Source: JBBDSJ01 sp040905025 (GTDB lineage Bacteria > Pseudomonadota > Gammaproteobacteria > Methylohalomonadales > Methylohalomonadaceae). Taken from it: 27,171 nt of DNA. The stretch is from positions 1 to 27,171 of the forward strand of contig JBBDSJ010000096.1 of the NCBI GenBank assembly GCA_040905025.1, given 5' to 3'. Of this stretch, positions 15,933-22,235 are shown in pieces. Made by a program: the position numbers and the translations under genes. Below the pieces are notes generated by a model. The model saw nothing but the letters and a program-made list of their open reading frames with translations. It was not told where the DNA came from and did no database searches. Every line of letters starts with the position of its first letter. Within the stretch, counting starts at the first letter, position 1.

Positions 15933-17363
15933 ATGGATAAATACGATGTCATTGTAATTGGTGGCGGGCCCGGCGGTTATGTCGCAGCGATCCGTTGCGC
16001 GCAACTCGGACTCAAGTCGGCCTGTGTTGAACGCTGGCTCGGTCAGGGCGACAAACCAGCGCTGGGTGGCACCTGTCTGAATGTCGGCTGCATTCCATCA
16101 AAGGCATTGCTGGATTCCTCGCATCATTACGAACATATCCAGAAGCATGTTGCAGACCACGGCATCCAGATCAAGGAAGCCGGTATTGATATCGGCAAGA
16201 TGCAGGCACGCAAGGACAAAATCGTTAAAGTCCTGACCGGCGGTATCGCTTCACTTTTTAAAAAGCACAACATTGACTGGTTACAGGGCACTGGCCGACT
16301 GGCCGGCGGCAATGAGGTTGAGATTACACCGCTGGACGATGGCACCAGCAAGACTGTCAGCGCGACGAACATTATTGTTGCCACGGGCTCGGTACCGACG
16401 ACCATTCCGCAGGCCCAGGTCGACAATACCGGGGCGATTCTGGATTCCACCGGCGCACTGGCATTGACGGAGGTGCCGAAAAAACTCGGCGTGATTGGCG
16501 CCGGCGTCATCGGGCTGGAACTCGGTAGCGTCTGGCGGCGGCTTGGCGCAGAAGTCACACTGCTGGAGGCGCTGCCGGATTTCCTGGCCGGCGTGGATAA
16601 ACAAATTGCCACCGAGGCACAAAAACTGCTGAAGAAGCAGGGTCTCGATATCAAGCTGAACGCACGGGTTACCGCTACCGAAGTGAAAAAAGGCCAGGTT
16701 GTTGTGAGCTACAGTCACGGCGATAAGGATGACAGCGAAGCCACCATCACTTTTGACAAGCTCATCGTCGCCGTCGGCCGCAAACCCAACACCGACAATC
16801 TGGGCGCCGAAGCCGCCGGCCTCAAGCTGGATCAGCGTGGTTATATTCAGGTTGACGATCAATGCCGTACCAACATTAACCATATCTGGGCGGTAGGTGA
16901 CGTGATTGGCGGCCCGATGCTGGCACACAAGGCCTTCGAGGAAGGCGTTGCTGTGGCCGAACGTATCGCCGGCCATAGCGCCCATGTCGACTACGGCCTG
17001 GTTCCCTGGGTAATTTATACCTGGCCGGAAATTGCCTGGGTGGGACAAACCGAACAGCAATTAAAAGATGCCGGCGAGAGCTATAAAAGTGGCGCCTTCC
17101 CCTTTATCGCCAATGGCCGTGCGCGCGGCATGGGCGAAACCGATGGTATGGTGAAAATCCTCAGCGACGCGGATACTGATCGCATACTCGGTGTACATAT
17201 TCTGGGCGCAAACGCGTCCGAGTTGATTGCTGAAGCCGCACTCGCTATGGCCTTTGATGCCAGCAGTGAAGATATCGTCCGTACCTGTCATGCCCATCCA
17301 ACGCTCAGCGAATCCATGCATGAAGCCGCGCTGGCAGTCGATCAACGCACCCTGCACCTTTAG
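15933..17363 (+). CDS. lpdA: Dihydrolipoyl dehydrogenase (E3)
   Basis: A 476-residue FAD disulfide oxidoreductase that reoxidises lipoamide of 2-oxo acid dehydrogenases with NAD. The FAD-binding GGGPGG lies at 10-15. The redox disulfide is C48/C53 in GGTCLNVGCIPSK. The NAD domain has GAGVIGLELGSVW. A second FAD motif is AVGDVIGGPMLAHKA. The C-terminal active-site H455 and E460 lie in HAHPTLSE. The short insertion before the redox motif (WLGQGDKPALGGTC) is typical of the proteobacterial E3 paired with sucAB. It is third in the block after a 107-bp gap holding a repeat. It may also serve other complexes. Confidence 0.97.
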   Translation: MDKYDVIVIGGGPGGYVAAIRCAQLGLKSACVERWLGQGDKPALGGTCLNVGCIPSKALLDSSHHYEHIQKHVADHGIQIKEAGIDIGKMQARKDKIVKVLTGGIASLFKKHNIDWLQGTGRLAGGNEVEITPLDDGTSKTVSATNIIVATGSVPTTIPQAQVDNTGAILDSTGALALTEVPKKLGVIGAGVIGLELGSVWRRLGAEVTLLEALPDFLAGVDKQIATEAQKLLKKQGLDIKLNARVTATEVKKGQVVVSYSHGDKDDSEATITFDKLIVAVGRKPNTDNLGAEAAGLKLDQRGYIQVDDQCRTNINHIWAVGDVIGGPMLAHKAFEEGVAVAERIAGHSAHVDYGLVPWVIYTWPEIAWVGQTEQQLKDAGESYKSGAFPFIANGRARGMGETDGMVKILSDADTDRILGVHILGANASELIAEAALAMAFDASSEDIVRTCHAHPTLSESMHEAALAVDQRTLHL

Positions 17364-17414
17364 GCAACAAAACAAGCCGAGCCCGGTGCGGCCTATGGCC
17401 TTTGCCCTGAAGCG

Positions 17415-17433
17415 GGGCACTGGTACGAGTGCC
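17415..17433 (+). terminator. Hairpin downstream of lpdA (no T-run)
   Basis: GGCACT (17416-17421) and AGTGCC (17428-17433) pair around a 6-nt loop, about 50 bases after the lpdA stop; GC-rich flanks add partial pairing. With no T-run it may need Rho or only stabilise the 3' end. Confidence 0.35.
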
Positions 17434-17459
17434 GGGATTCTGCTAGTATCCGGGAATTA

Positions 17460-17473
17460 TGTTGCACTGCAAC
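17460..17473. promoter_or_regulatory. Candidate PhaR operator upstream of phaA
   Basis: GTTGCA-C-TGCAAC (17461-17473) is a perfect palindrome. With the preceding T it gives TGTTGCACTGCA, which differs at one base from TGTTGCAATGCA in the phasin operator at 21550-21561. An extended -10-like TGCTAGTAT lies just upstream (17441-17449), so the site would sit at about +4 to +17 of such a start. Known PhaR proteins are reported to bind TGC/GCA-rich sites; assignment here is inference. Confidence 0.45.
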
Positions 17474-17509
17474 GTAAAAACGGCAGGCAAGGAGGCCGAA
17501 GCAAACACC

Positions 17510-17530
17510 CAGGTCAGAAATAATGACCTG
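17510..17530. repeat. Inverted repeat in the phaA upstream region
   Basis: CAGGTCA (17510-17516) and TGACCTG (17524-17530) are exact complements around a 7-base spacer. Size and symmetry fit a dimeric repressor site or a small hairpin. It is the middle one of three palindromes between lpdA and phaA. Confidence 0.4.
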
Positions 17531-17548
17531 CCAAATAATGTTATCAGC

Positions 17549-17610
17549 GAAGTCATCTCAAAATACTGCACCCGCGATTATTTTGAGATGACTTCTAAAT
17601 TTACTATAAA
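17549..17610 (+). promoter_or_regulatory. phaA promoter overlapped by a perfect 17-bp inverted repeat
   Basis: The -35 TTGAGA (17583-17588) and -10 TATAAA (17605-17610), spaced 16, each match consensus at 5 of 6. A perfect 17-bp inverted repeat has arms 17549-17565 and 17579-17595, with a 13-base spacer. Its right arm contains the whole -35, and the arm centres are 30 bp apart (about three helical turns). This placement suggests a repressor operator. An RNA hairpin or terminator of lpdA read-through is the alternative, as the arms end in AAAATA/TATTTT. Confidence 0.6.
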
Positions 17611-17636
17611 ATCAGGTATATAAGGAGGAGTCTCAG

Positions 17637-18818
17637 ATGGGAGACAATGTCGTCATCGTCGCCGCCGGACGCACCGCAATCGGCACTTTTAATGGCAGTC
17701 TGGCCAGCATTCCCGCCAGTCAGTTAGGTGCCAAAGTTATCACCGCCCTGCTGCAAAAAGCCGGCTTGAGCGCTGACCAGATCAATGAAGTCATACTCGG
17801 CAATGTTTTGACTGCCGGCACCGGTATGAATCCGGCGCGCCAGGCCTTGATCAGCGCCGGCATTCCGGACACCGTTCCGGCCATGACCATCAACAAGGTT
17901 TGCGGCAGCGGTTTAAAAGCTGTTGCTCTCGCGGCCCAGGCCATCAAGGCCGGTGACGCGGACATCATTCTGGCTGGTGGTCAGGAAAACATGAGCATGG
18001 CGCCGCATGTATTACCGAATTCCCGTAACGGCCAGAAAATGGGCGACTGGAAGCTGGTCGACAGCATGGTCTACGACGGACTCTGGGATATTTTTAACAA
18101 CTACCACATGGGCGTGACTGCAGAGAATATCGTGAAAAAATACGGTATCTCACGCGAAGAGCAGGATGAATTTTCCGCCGCTTCCCAGCAAAAAGCTGAA
18201 GCCGCGATGAAAGCCGGCAAATTCAAGGACGAGATCATTCCGGTGGAAATTCCGCAACGCAAGGGCGATCCGGTCATTTTTGAAAATGATGAATTCCCGC
18301 GTCATGGCACCACAGCCGAATCACTGAGCAAACTGCGGCCGGCATTTGACAAGGAAGGCACGGTAACGCCCGGCAATGCGTCCGGCATTAATGATGGCGC
18401 CGCCGCCGTCATCGTCACCAGCGAAAGCAAGGCCAAAAAGCTCGGCCTTAAAGTCATTGCCCGCGTCGCGGCCTATGCAACCGCCGGTGTCGATCCGACT
18501 ATCATGGGTACCGGACCGATTCCAGCCAGCCAATTGTGTCTCAAACGCGCCGGCTGGAGTGTCGACGATCTGGATCTGATTGAAGCCAACGAAGCCTTTG
18601 CCGCCCAGGCCATTTCCGTTAACCGTGACATGGGCTGGGACACCGCCAAGGTCAACGTCAACGGCGGCGCGATTGCGCTGGGTCATCCGATTGGTGCCTC
18701 GGGTTGCCGCGTACTGGTCACACTGCTGCATGAGTTACAGCGCAGTGGTGGCAAGAAAGGGATCGCGACGCTATGTATTGGCGGCGGTCAGGGCGTAGCA
18801 CTGGCAGTGGAGATTTAA
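17637..18818 (+). CDS. phaA: Acetyl-CoA C-acetyltransferase (beta-ketothiolase)
   Basis: A 393-residue biosynthetic thiolase that condenses two acetyl-CoA to acetoacetyl-CoA, the first step of polyhydroxybutyrate synthesis. The acyl-accepting C89 lies in NKVCGSGLKA, the catalytic H350 in GHPIGASGCR, and the general acid/base C380 in LCIGGGQG. These match the Zoogloea thiolase layout with a shift of two. AAGGAGGAG lies six bases before ATG. phaB starts two bases after its stop, so the two form an operon. Control is suggested by the palindrome-covered promoter directly upstream. Confidence 0.97.
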   Translation: MGDNVVIVAAGRTAIGTFNGSLASIPASQLGAKVITALLQKAGLSADQINEVILGNVLTAGTGMNPARQALISAGIPDTVPAMTINKVCGSGLKAVALAAQAIKAGDADIILAGGQENMSMAPHVLPNSRNGQKMGDWKLVDSMVYDGLWDIFNNYHMGVTAENIVKKYGISREEQDEFSAASQQKAEAAMKAGKFKDEIIPVEIPQRKGDPVIFENDEFPRHGTTAESLSKLRPAFDKEGTVTPGNASGINDGAAAVIVTSESKAKKLGLKVIARVAAYATAGVDPTIMGTGPIPASQLCLKRAGWSVDDLDLIEANEAFAAQAISVNRDMGWDTAKVNVNGGAIALGHPIGASGCRVLVTLLHELQRSGGKKGIATLCIGGGQGVALAVEI

Positions 18819-18820
18819 TC

Positions 18821-19570
18821 ATGGAAATAAGTTTAAAAGGCAAAGTAGCGCTGGTTACCGGTGGCAGCCGCGGCATTGGTGCGGCAATCGTAAAAGAATT
18901 TGCCGCCGCCGGTGCAAGAGCTGTTACCAACTCACGTAATGAAGAGCAGGCAAAAAAATTCAAGGCCGAAATGAAAAAGGCCGGTTTTGATGTGCATGTC
19001 TACCAGGCTGATGTCAGTGACTTTGATGCCTGCAGCAAACTCATAACCGATGTCGAAAAGGATGTCGGTCCGATTGATATTCTGGTTAACAATGCCGGCG
19101 TAACTGAAGACGTCACCCTGCGCAAGATGACCAAGGAACAGTGGGACAAGGTACTGCGTATCAATCTCGACAGTTGCTACAACATGTGTCGCAATGTCGT
19201 TGAAGGGATGACCAATCGTGGTTTTGGCCGCATCATCAATATTTCATCAATTAATGGCCAGAAAGGCCAGATTGGCCAGACCAACTATGCTGCATCCAAG
19301 GCCGGTATGCATGGTTTCAGTATGGCGCTGGCACAGGAAGTTGCACGCAAGGGCGTCACTGTAAACACCATATCGCCCGGCTATATTGCCACCGACATGG
19401 TCATGGAAGTAGCAGAAGAAATCCGTAATAAAATCATTGCACAGATCCCGGTCAATCGCCTTGGCACACCGGAAGAAGTGGCCGAGCTGGTGACTTATGT
19501 TGCATCGGAAAAATCCGGTTTTATCACCGGCGCAGATATTTCCGCTAATGGCGGCCAGCACATGATGTAA
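18821..19570 (+). CDS. phaB: Acetoacetyl-CoA reductase (PhaB1)
   Basis: A 249-residue short-chain dehydrogenase that reduces acetoacetyl-CoA to (R)-3-hydroxybutyryl-CoA. The nucleotide loop is TGGSRGIG (13-20). NSRN at 37-40 holds an Arg after the second strand, which fits NADPH. NNAG lies at 90-93. The catalytic residues are S142/S143, Y156 and K160. ISSINGQKGQIGQTNY is the PhaB hallmark around the active site, and the protein ends NGGQHMM, close to known PhaB C termini. ATG at 18821 is chosen because it aligns with family starts and lies two bases after the phaA stop; the frame upstream lies within phaA. A second PhaB is encoded at 20207. Confidence 0.95.
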   Translation: MEISLKGKVALVTGGSRGIGAAIVKEFAAAGARAVTNSRNEEQAKKFKAEMKKAGFDVHVYQADVSDFDACSKLITDVEKDVGPIDILVNNAGVTEDVTLRKMTKEQWDKVLRINLDSCYNMCRNVVEGMTNRGFGRIINISSINGQKGQIGQTNYAASKAGMHGFSMALAQEVARKGVTVNTISPGYIATDMVMEVAEEIRNKIIAQIPVNRLGTPEEVAELVTYVASEKSGFITGADISANGGQHMM

Positions 19571-19610
19571 GGCCAGGGCTACGATAAAACCGGCCTTGAC
19601 ACTGAACAGC

Positions 19611-19634
19611 GGCAGGAAATTCTGCCTCTTTGTT
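19611..19634 (+). terminator. Weak terminator-like hairpin between phaB and phaR
   Basis: GGCAG (19611-19615) and CTGCC (19622-19626) pair around GAAATT, followed by TCTTTGTT. The stem is short, so partial termination after phaB is the most that can be proposed. Confidence 0.4.
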
Positions 19635-19663
19635 ACCATAGAAATGACCCAGTGGACGTAATA

Positions 19664-20131
19664 ATGAGCGAAACAAGAGTTATAAAAAAATACCCGAACC
19701 GGCGTCTGTACGACACTGAAATCAGCAAATACATCACGCTTGAAGATGTCCGCAAGCTGGTGCTGGAAGGTGTCGACTTCAGCGTTAAAGATGTAAAAAC
19801 CAACGATGACCTGACCCGCGCGATCCTTTTACAGATTATTTCCGAGCAGGAACATAGCGGCGAACCAATTTTCACAACGGATACCCTGACCAAGATTATC
19901 CGTTTCTATGGTGATTCCATGCAGGGCGTAGCATCCGACTATTTGCAAAAAAGTCTGGAAATGTTTGTTCAACAGCAAAAACAATTCGAAAAAAGCATTA
20001 CTGACGCTGTGAGCTCTAATCCGATCAACACGATGACTGAAATCACTGAGCAGAATCTCAAGCTATGGCGCGAGATTCAGGACAGTTTTTTTCAGGCATC
20101 CAGTGCAAAGTCAAATAAACCCAAGCAATAG
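19664..20131 (+). CDS. phaR: Polyhydroxyalkanoate synthesis repressor PhaR
   Basis: A 155-residue PhaR. KKYPNRRLYDTEISKYIT (8-25) is the hallmark of the N-terminal PHB/PHA accumulation regulator DNA-binding domain. A granule-binding region of the PHB_acc type follows (about 60-115), then a polar helical tail. The family represses phasin and other PHA genes and is released when it binds nascent polyester granules. ATG at 19664 fits the usual MSE/MT start; an in-frame GTG at 19652 lacks a better ribosome site. It lies between the two phaB genes, as in the Allochromatium-type cluster where the regulator sits near phaA. TGTTGCA-type palindromes near phaA and phaP are its likely targets. Confidence 0.95.
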   Translation: MSETRVIKKYPNRRLYDTEISKYITLEDVRKLVLEGVDFSVKDVKTNDDLTRAILLQIISEQEHSGEPIFTTDTLTKIIRFYGDSMQGVASDYLQKSLEMFVQQQKQFEKSITDAVSSNPINTMTEITEQNLKLWREIQDSFFQASSAKSNKPKQ

Positions 20132-20206
20132 ATAGATAATTGTATTAATTAACTGGTGTTACAGGCAATCAGGATTGTATACACCGGCAAATACCAGGAG
20201 AAAGTC

Positions 20207-21232
20207 ATGGCTAAAACAACCGCAGAACCGATACAAGCCAGTCATCCCGTCACTTCACTGCAAACCATGCAGGATCAGTTGATTAATCAATGGCAACAAT
20301 CACTGGATGCCGGCATCAGTTCATTCCAGGCCATGACCACCGCCGCACACAATGCTGTTGAAGCGGCGAGTCAACAACATGCACAGGCAATTGACATGGT
20401 TATCAACCCGAGTGTCAATCCCTATTTCGGTCAGTTCAATATGCTCAGTCGCATGTTTGGCGAACCCAACCTGCAACCACGCCTTGGTCAGCGCGTTGCG
20501 ATTGTAACCGGTGGCATTGGTGGAATCGGCAGTGCTATCTGTCGACGCCTGAGTGGTGATGATCATTATGTCATCGCCACCTATATTCCGCAGGAAACCG
20601 AACAGGCCAAACAATGGCAACGCGAGATGCGTGGTGATGGTTACAACATCGGCATTGTTGAATGCAATGTCGCCGATTATGATTCCTGCGAAGCCATGGC
20701 CAGGACCGTTGAAAAAGAATGTGGCCGCATGGATGTACTGGTGAATGCTGCCGGCATTACCCGGGATACCACGCTGCGCAAGATGGATGTAGATACCTGG
20801 AATACTGTACTGGATACCAATCTTGACAGCGTATTCAACGTCACGCGCAATGTCATCGACAGCATGGCGGACCGCGGTTACGGTCGCATCATTAACATCT
20901 CGTCGGTTAACGGCCAGAAAGGCCAGTTTGGCCAGACCAACTACTCGGCTGCCAAAGCCGGGGTGATTGGCTTTACCAAATCACTGGCACTGGAAATGGC
21001 GGATACCGGTGTGACCGTGAATACAGTCACGCCCGGTTACATCGGCACGAAAATGGTCGAAGCGATCCCGGACGAAGTCAAACAGCAGATTATTGCCAAG
21101 ATCCCGGTCGGCCGCCTCGGCAAGCCGGAAGAGATTGCCTCCGCAGTTGCATTCCTGGCCCGCGAAGACATCGGCTACATGACCGGGGCGGATTTATCCG
21201 TCAATGGCGGCCTGTATACCGGGTACAGATAA
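20207..21232 (+). CDS. Acetoacetyl-CoA reductase paralogue PhaB2 with phasin-like N-terminal extension
   Basis: A 341-residue protein. Residues about 96-341 are a complete PhaB: TGGIGGIG (101-108), NAAG (180-183), ISSVNGQKGQFGQTNY with S232/S233, Y246 and K250, and the C terminus NGGLYTGYR. GGIGGIG and the active-site stretch are closer to Cupriavidus PhaB than PhaB1 is. The loop after the second strand (ATYIPQE) lacks the Arg of PhaB1, so cofactor preference may differ. Residues 1-95 are an extra Gln/Ala-rich helical segment (about 19-65) and a linker, absent from ordinary PhaB. It is phasin-like in character, with no exact match claimed. ATG at 20207 has AGGAG six bases upstream. The extension cannot be a start error: it continues in frame from the best ribosome site. 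Confidence 0.9.
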   Translation: MAKTTAEPIQASHPVTSLQTMQDQLINQWQQSLDAGISSFQAMTTAAHNAVEAASQQHAQAIDMVINPSVNPYFGQFNMLSRMFGEPNLQPRLGQRVAIVTGGIGGIGSAICRRLSGDDHYVIATYIPQETEQAKQWQREMRGDGYNIGIVECNVADYDSCEAMARTVEKECGRMDVLVNAAGITRDTTLRKMDVDTWNTVLDTNLDSVFNVTRNVIDSMADRGYGRIINISSVNGQKGQFGQTNYSAAKAGVIGFTKSLALEMADTGVTVNTVTPGYIGTKMVEAIPDEVKQQIIAKIPVGRLGKPEEIASAVAFLAREDIGYMTGADLSVNGGLYTGYR

Positions 21233-21279
21233 GTCATATTAGAGCCACCCATGCTCTGGTCTGGATGGGGGCAACGTTC

Positions 21280-21323
21280 AAACGCCGTGCAATGTTGACA
21301 GGACATTCACGGCGTTTTTATTT
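21280..21323 (+). terminator. Intrinsic terminator after phaB2
   Basis: AAACGCCGTG (21280-21289) pairs with CACGGCGTTT (21308-21317). An inner AATGT/ACATT stem extends it, and TTTTTATTT follows. It lies 48 bases after the stop. A smaller hairpin (CCCAT/ATGGG) precedes it at about 21247-21271. It separates phaB2 from the phasin gene. Confidence 0.85.
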
Positions 21324-21416
21324 GATGACTTGTTTAATGGCATGGCACTTCGGGCAGATTCCCGCTGGCTGTTGGCTTCTTCAGCTGCGGCTTCAGCTGG
21401 TAATTTCTTGTGACAT
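21318..21416 (-). pseudogene. Possible remnant of a small CxxC protein
   Basis: In the 355-bp gap between phaB2 and phaP, the minus strand from ATG at 21416 reads MSQEITS, hits two TGA codons, and then continues in the same frame to GICPKCHAIKQVIK and a TAA at 21318-21320. Reading the middle in another frame gives an Ala/Glu-rich stretch, as if two compensating frameshifts had occurred. This could be a decayed small metal-binding protein or chance. The end overlaps the phaB2 terminator. Confidence 0.2.
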
Positions 21417-21507
21417 GTTTATTATGGCTTTCCAATGATAGTGAGCGCTAACTATTACTGGAATACTGCAAACACCAAATTTTTAGCATATTTTTCTCAA
21501 AACAGGC

Positions 21508-21561
21508 TTGACAGTAGTCGCCTTTCTGGACTATGCTGCATCGCAACAATGTTGCAATGCA
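21508..21561 (+). promoter_or_regulatory. phaP promoter and candidate PhaR operator
   Basis: A consensus TTGACA -35 (21508-21513) is followed after 18 bases by TATGCT (21532-21537, 4 of 6). Directly across the expected start site lies a 12-1-12 inverted repeat: TGCATCGCAACA (21537-21548) and TGTTGCAATGCA (21550-21561), 11 of 12 paired. A repressor here would block transcription. PhaR, encoded 1.9 kb upstream, is the natural candidate, since PhaR proteins are known to repress phasin genes. Confidence 0.65.
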
Positions 21562-21587
21562 CAAAGGCTCCAAAGGAGGAACCAAAC

Positions 21588-21953
21588 ATGAACACAAATG
21601 ACTATATCAAGAGCATTACCGAGTACAACAAAGTTGCCTACCAGAGCATGACCGAGCTGGCCGGCATCAACAAGAAGACCATTGAAGCCATTGCCGAACA
21701 GCAAATGGCCCTGACCGGTCTGATGATCGAATCCAGCACCAAGGGTTTTGAGACCATTGGCAAGGCCAAAGGCTACAAGGAACTGCTGAGCGCACAGACT
21801 GAACTCGGTAACGAACTGAGCGGCAAGGTCATGGGTATTGCCCGTAACACCGCCGACATCCTGACCGAGTCCAAGGACGAAATCACCGGTTGGGTTGAAA
21901 AGCAGGCCAAGTCAGTACCGACAGTCAATCCGTTCGCTGTCAAAGCCGCCTAA
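21588..21953 (+). CDS. phaP: Phasin (PHA granule-associated protein)
   Basis: A 121-residue, almost wholly helical, amphipathic phasin that coats polyhydroxybutyrate granules and sets their number and size. The N terminus (YIKSITEYNKVAYQSMTELAGINKKTIEAIAEQQ) and the region about 70-110 (AQTELGNELSGKVMGIARNTADIL, WVEKQA) follow the phasin_2-type pattern. It has no Cys and few aromatic residues. ATG at 21588 has AAAGGAGGA seven bases upstream; the open frame to 21435 runs through the promoter and is rejected. It is transcribed alone from a TTGACA promoter with a palindromic operator, and ends in a structured 3'UTR with a strong terminator. High expression is likely. Confidence 0.92.
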   Translation: MNTNDYIKSITEYNKVAYQSMTELAGINKKTIEAIAEQQMALTGLMIESSTKGFETIGKAKGYKELLSAQTELGNELSGKVMGIARNTADILTESKDEITGWVEKQAKSVPTVNPFAVKAA

Positions 21954-21967
21954 GTAACAGCAGGCAT

Positions 21968-22056
21968 CAGACTTTCAGTCTGAACAAAGGGACTCTGAAA
22001 AGAGTAACAGCTTAACGACTCAACCTGCCAAGCGAGTCTTCCCGCTGTTCCCCACG
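21968..22056 (+). ncRNA. Structured 3'UTR of phaP (possible 3'UTR-derived sRNA)
   Basis: Three hairpins lie between the phaP stop and its terminator: CAGACT/AGTCTG with a 3-nt loop (21968-21982), ACTCT/AGAGT closed by a GAAA tetraloop (21992-22005), and GACTC/GAGTC (22017-22038). Together with the terminator they make a folded tail of about 125 nt. It could stabilise the phasin mRNA or be processed into a small RNA; this is inference. Confidence 0.4.
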
Positions 22057-22091
22057 AAACCCGCCCGGTGCAAACTGCGGCGGGTTTTTTT
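22057..22091 (+). terminator. Strong intrinsic terminator of phaP
   Basis: AAACCCGCC (22057-22065) pairs with GGCGGGTTT (22079-22087), followed by an unbroken T-run to 22091. Confidence 0.92.
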
Positions 22092-22109
22092 ATACATGAC
22101 TCGCGGCTC

Positions 22110-22184
22110 TATCTGCTATCAATACCATAACGGCCCGGTAACTGGCACATAGGGCCGTTTGCCTGGACAAATCTCTAGCAGATA
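22110..22184. repeat. Nested palindrome upstream of the squalene-hopene cyclase gene
   Basis: Outer arms TATCTGCTA (22110-22118) and TAGCAGATA (22176-22184) are exact complements. Inside them AACGGCCC (22129-22136) and GGGCCGTT (22152-22159) are also exact. The 75-bp structure lies between the phaP terminator and shc, about 50 bases before the start codon. It could be a leader stem-loop, a regulatory site or another small mobile element. Confidence 0.5.
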
Positions 22185-22235
22185 ATAGAAAAAAACCTCC
22201 GATCATGGCAGGCTTAGCATCTTTATTATCCAATA

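Noticed and set aside
16281..17060. 259-residue open frame on the minus strand inside lpdA
   Set aside because: It is a shadow of lpdA codon usage, with no recognisable motif; lpdA is complete on the other strand.
17523..17591. A 22-codon leader peptide before phaA
   Set aside because: The only Shine-Dalgarno-like AAGGAGG lies about 30 bases from the ATG, too far, and the codons only reflect the inverted-repeat arms.
21435..21587. Longer start for the phasin
   Set aside because: This stretch contains the -35, -10 and palindrome, while AAAGGAGGA precedes the ATG at 21588.
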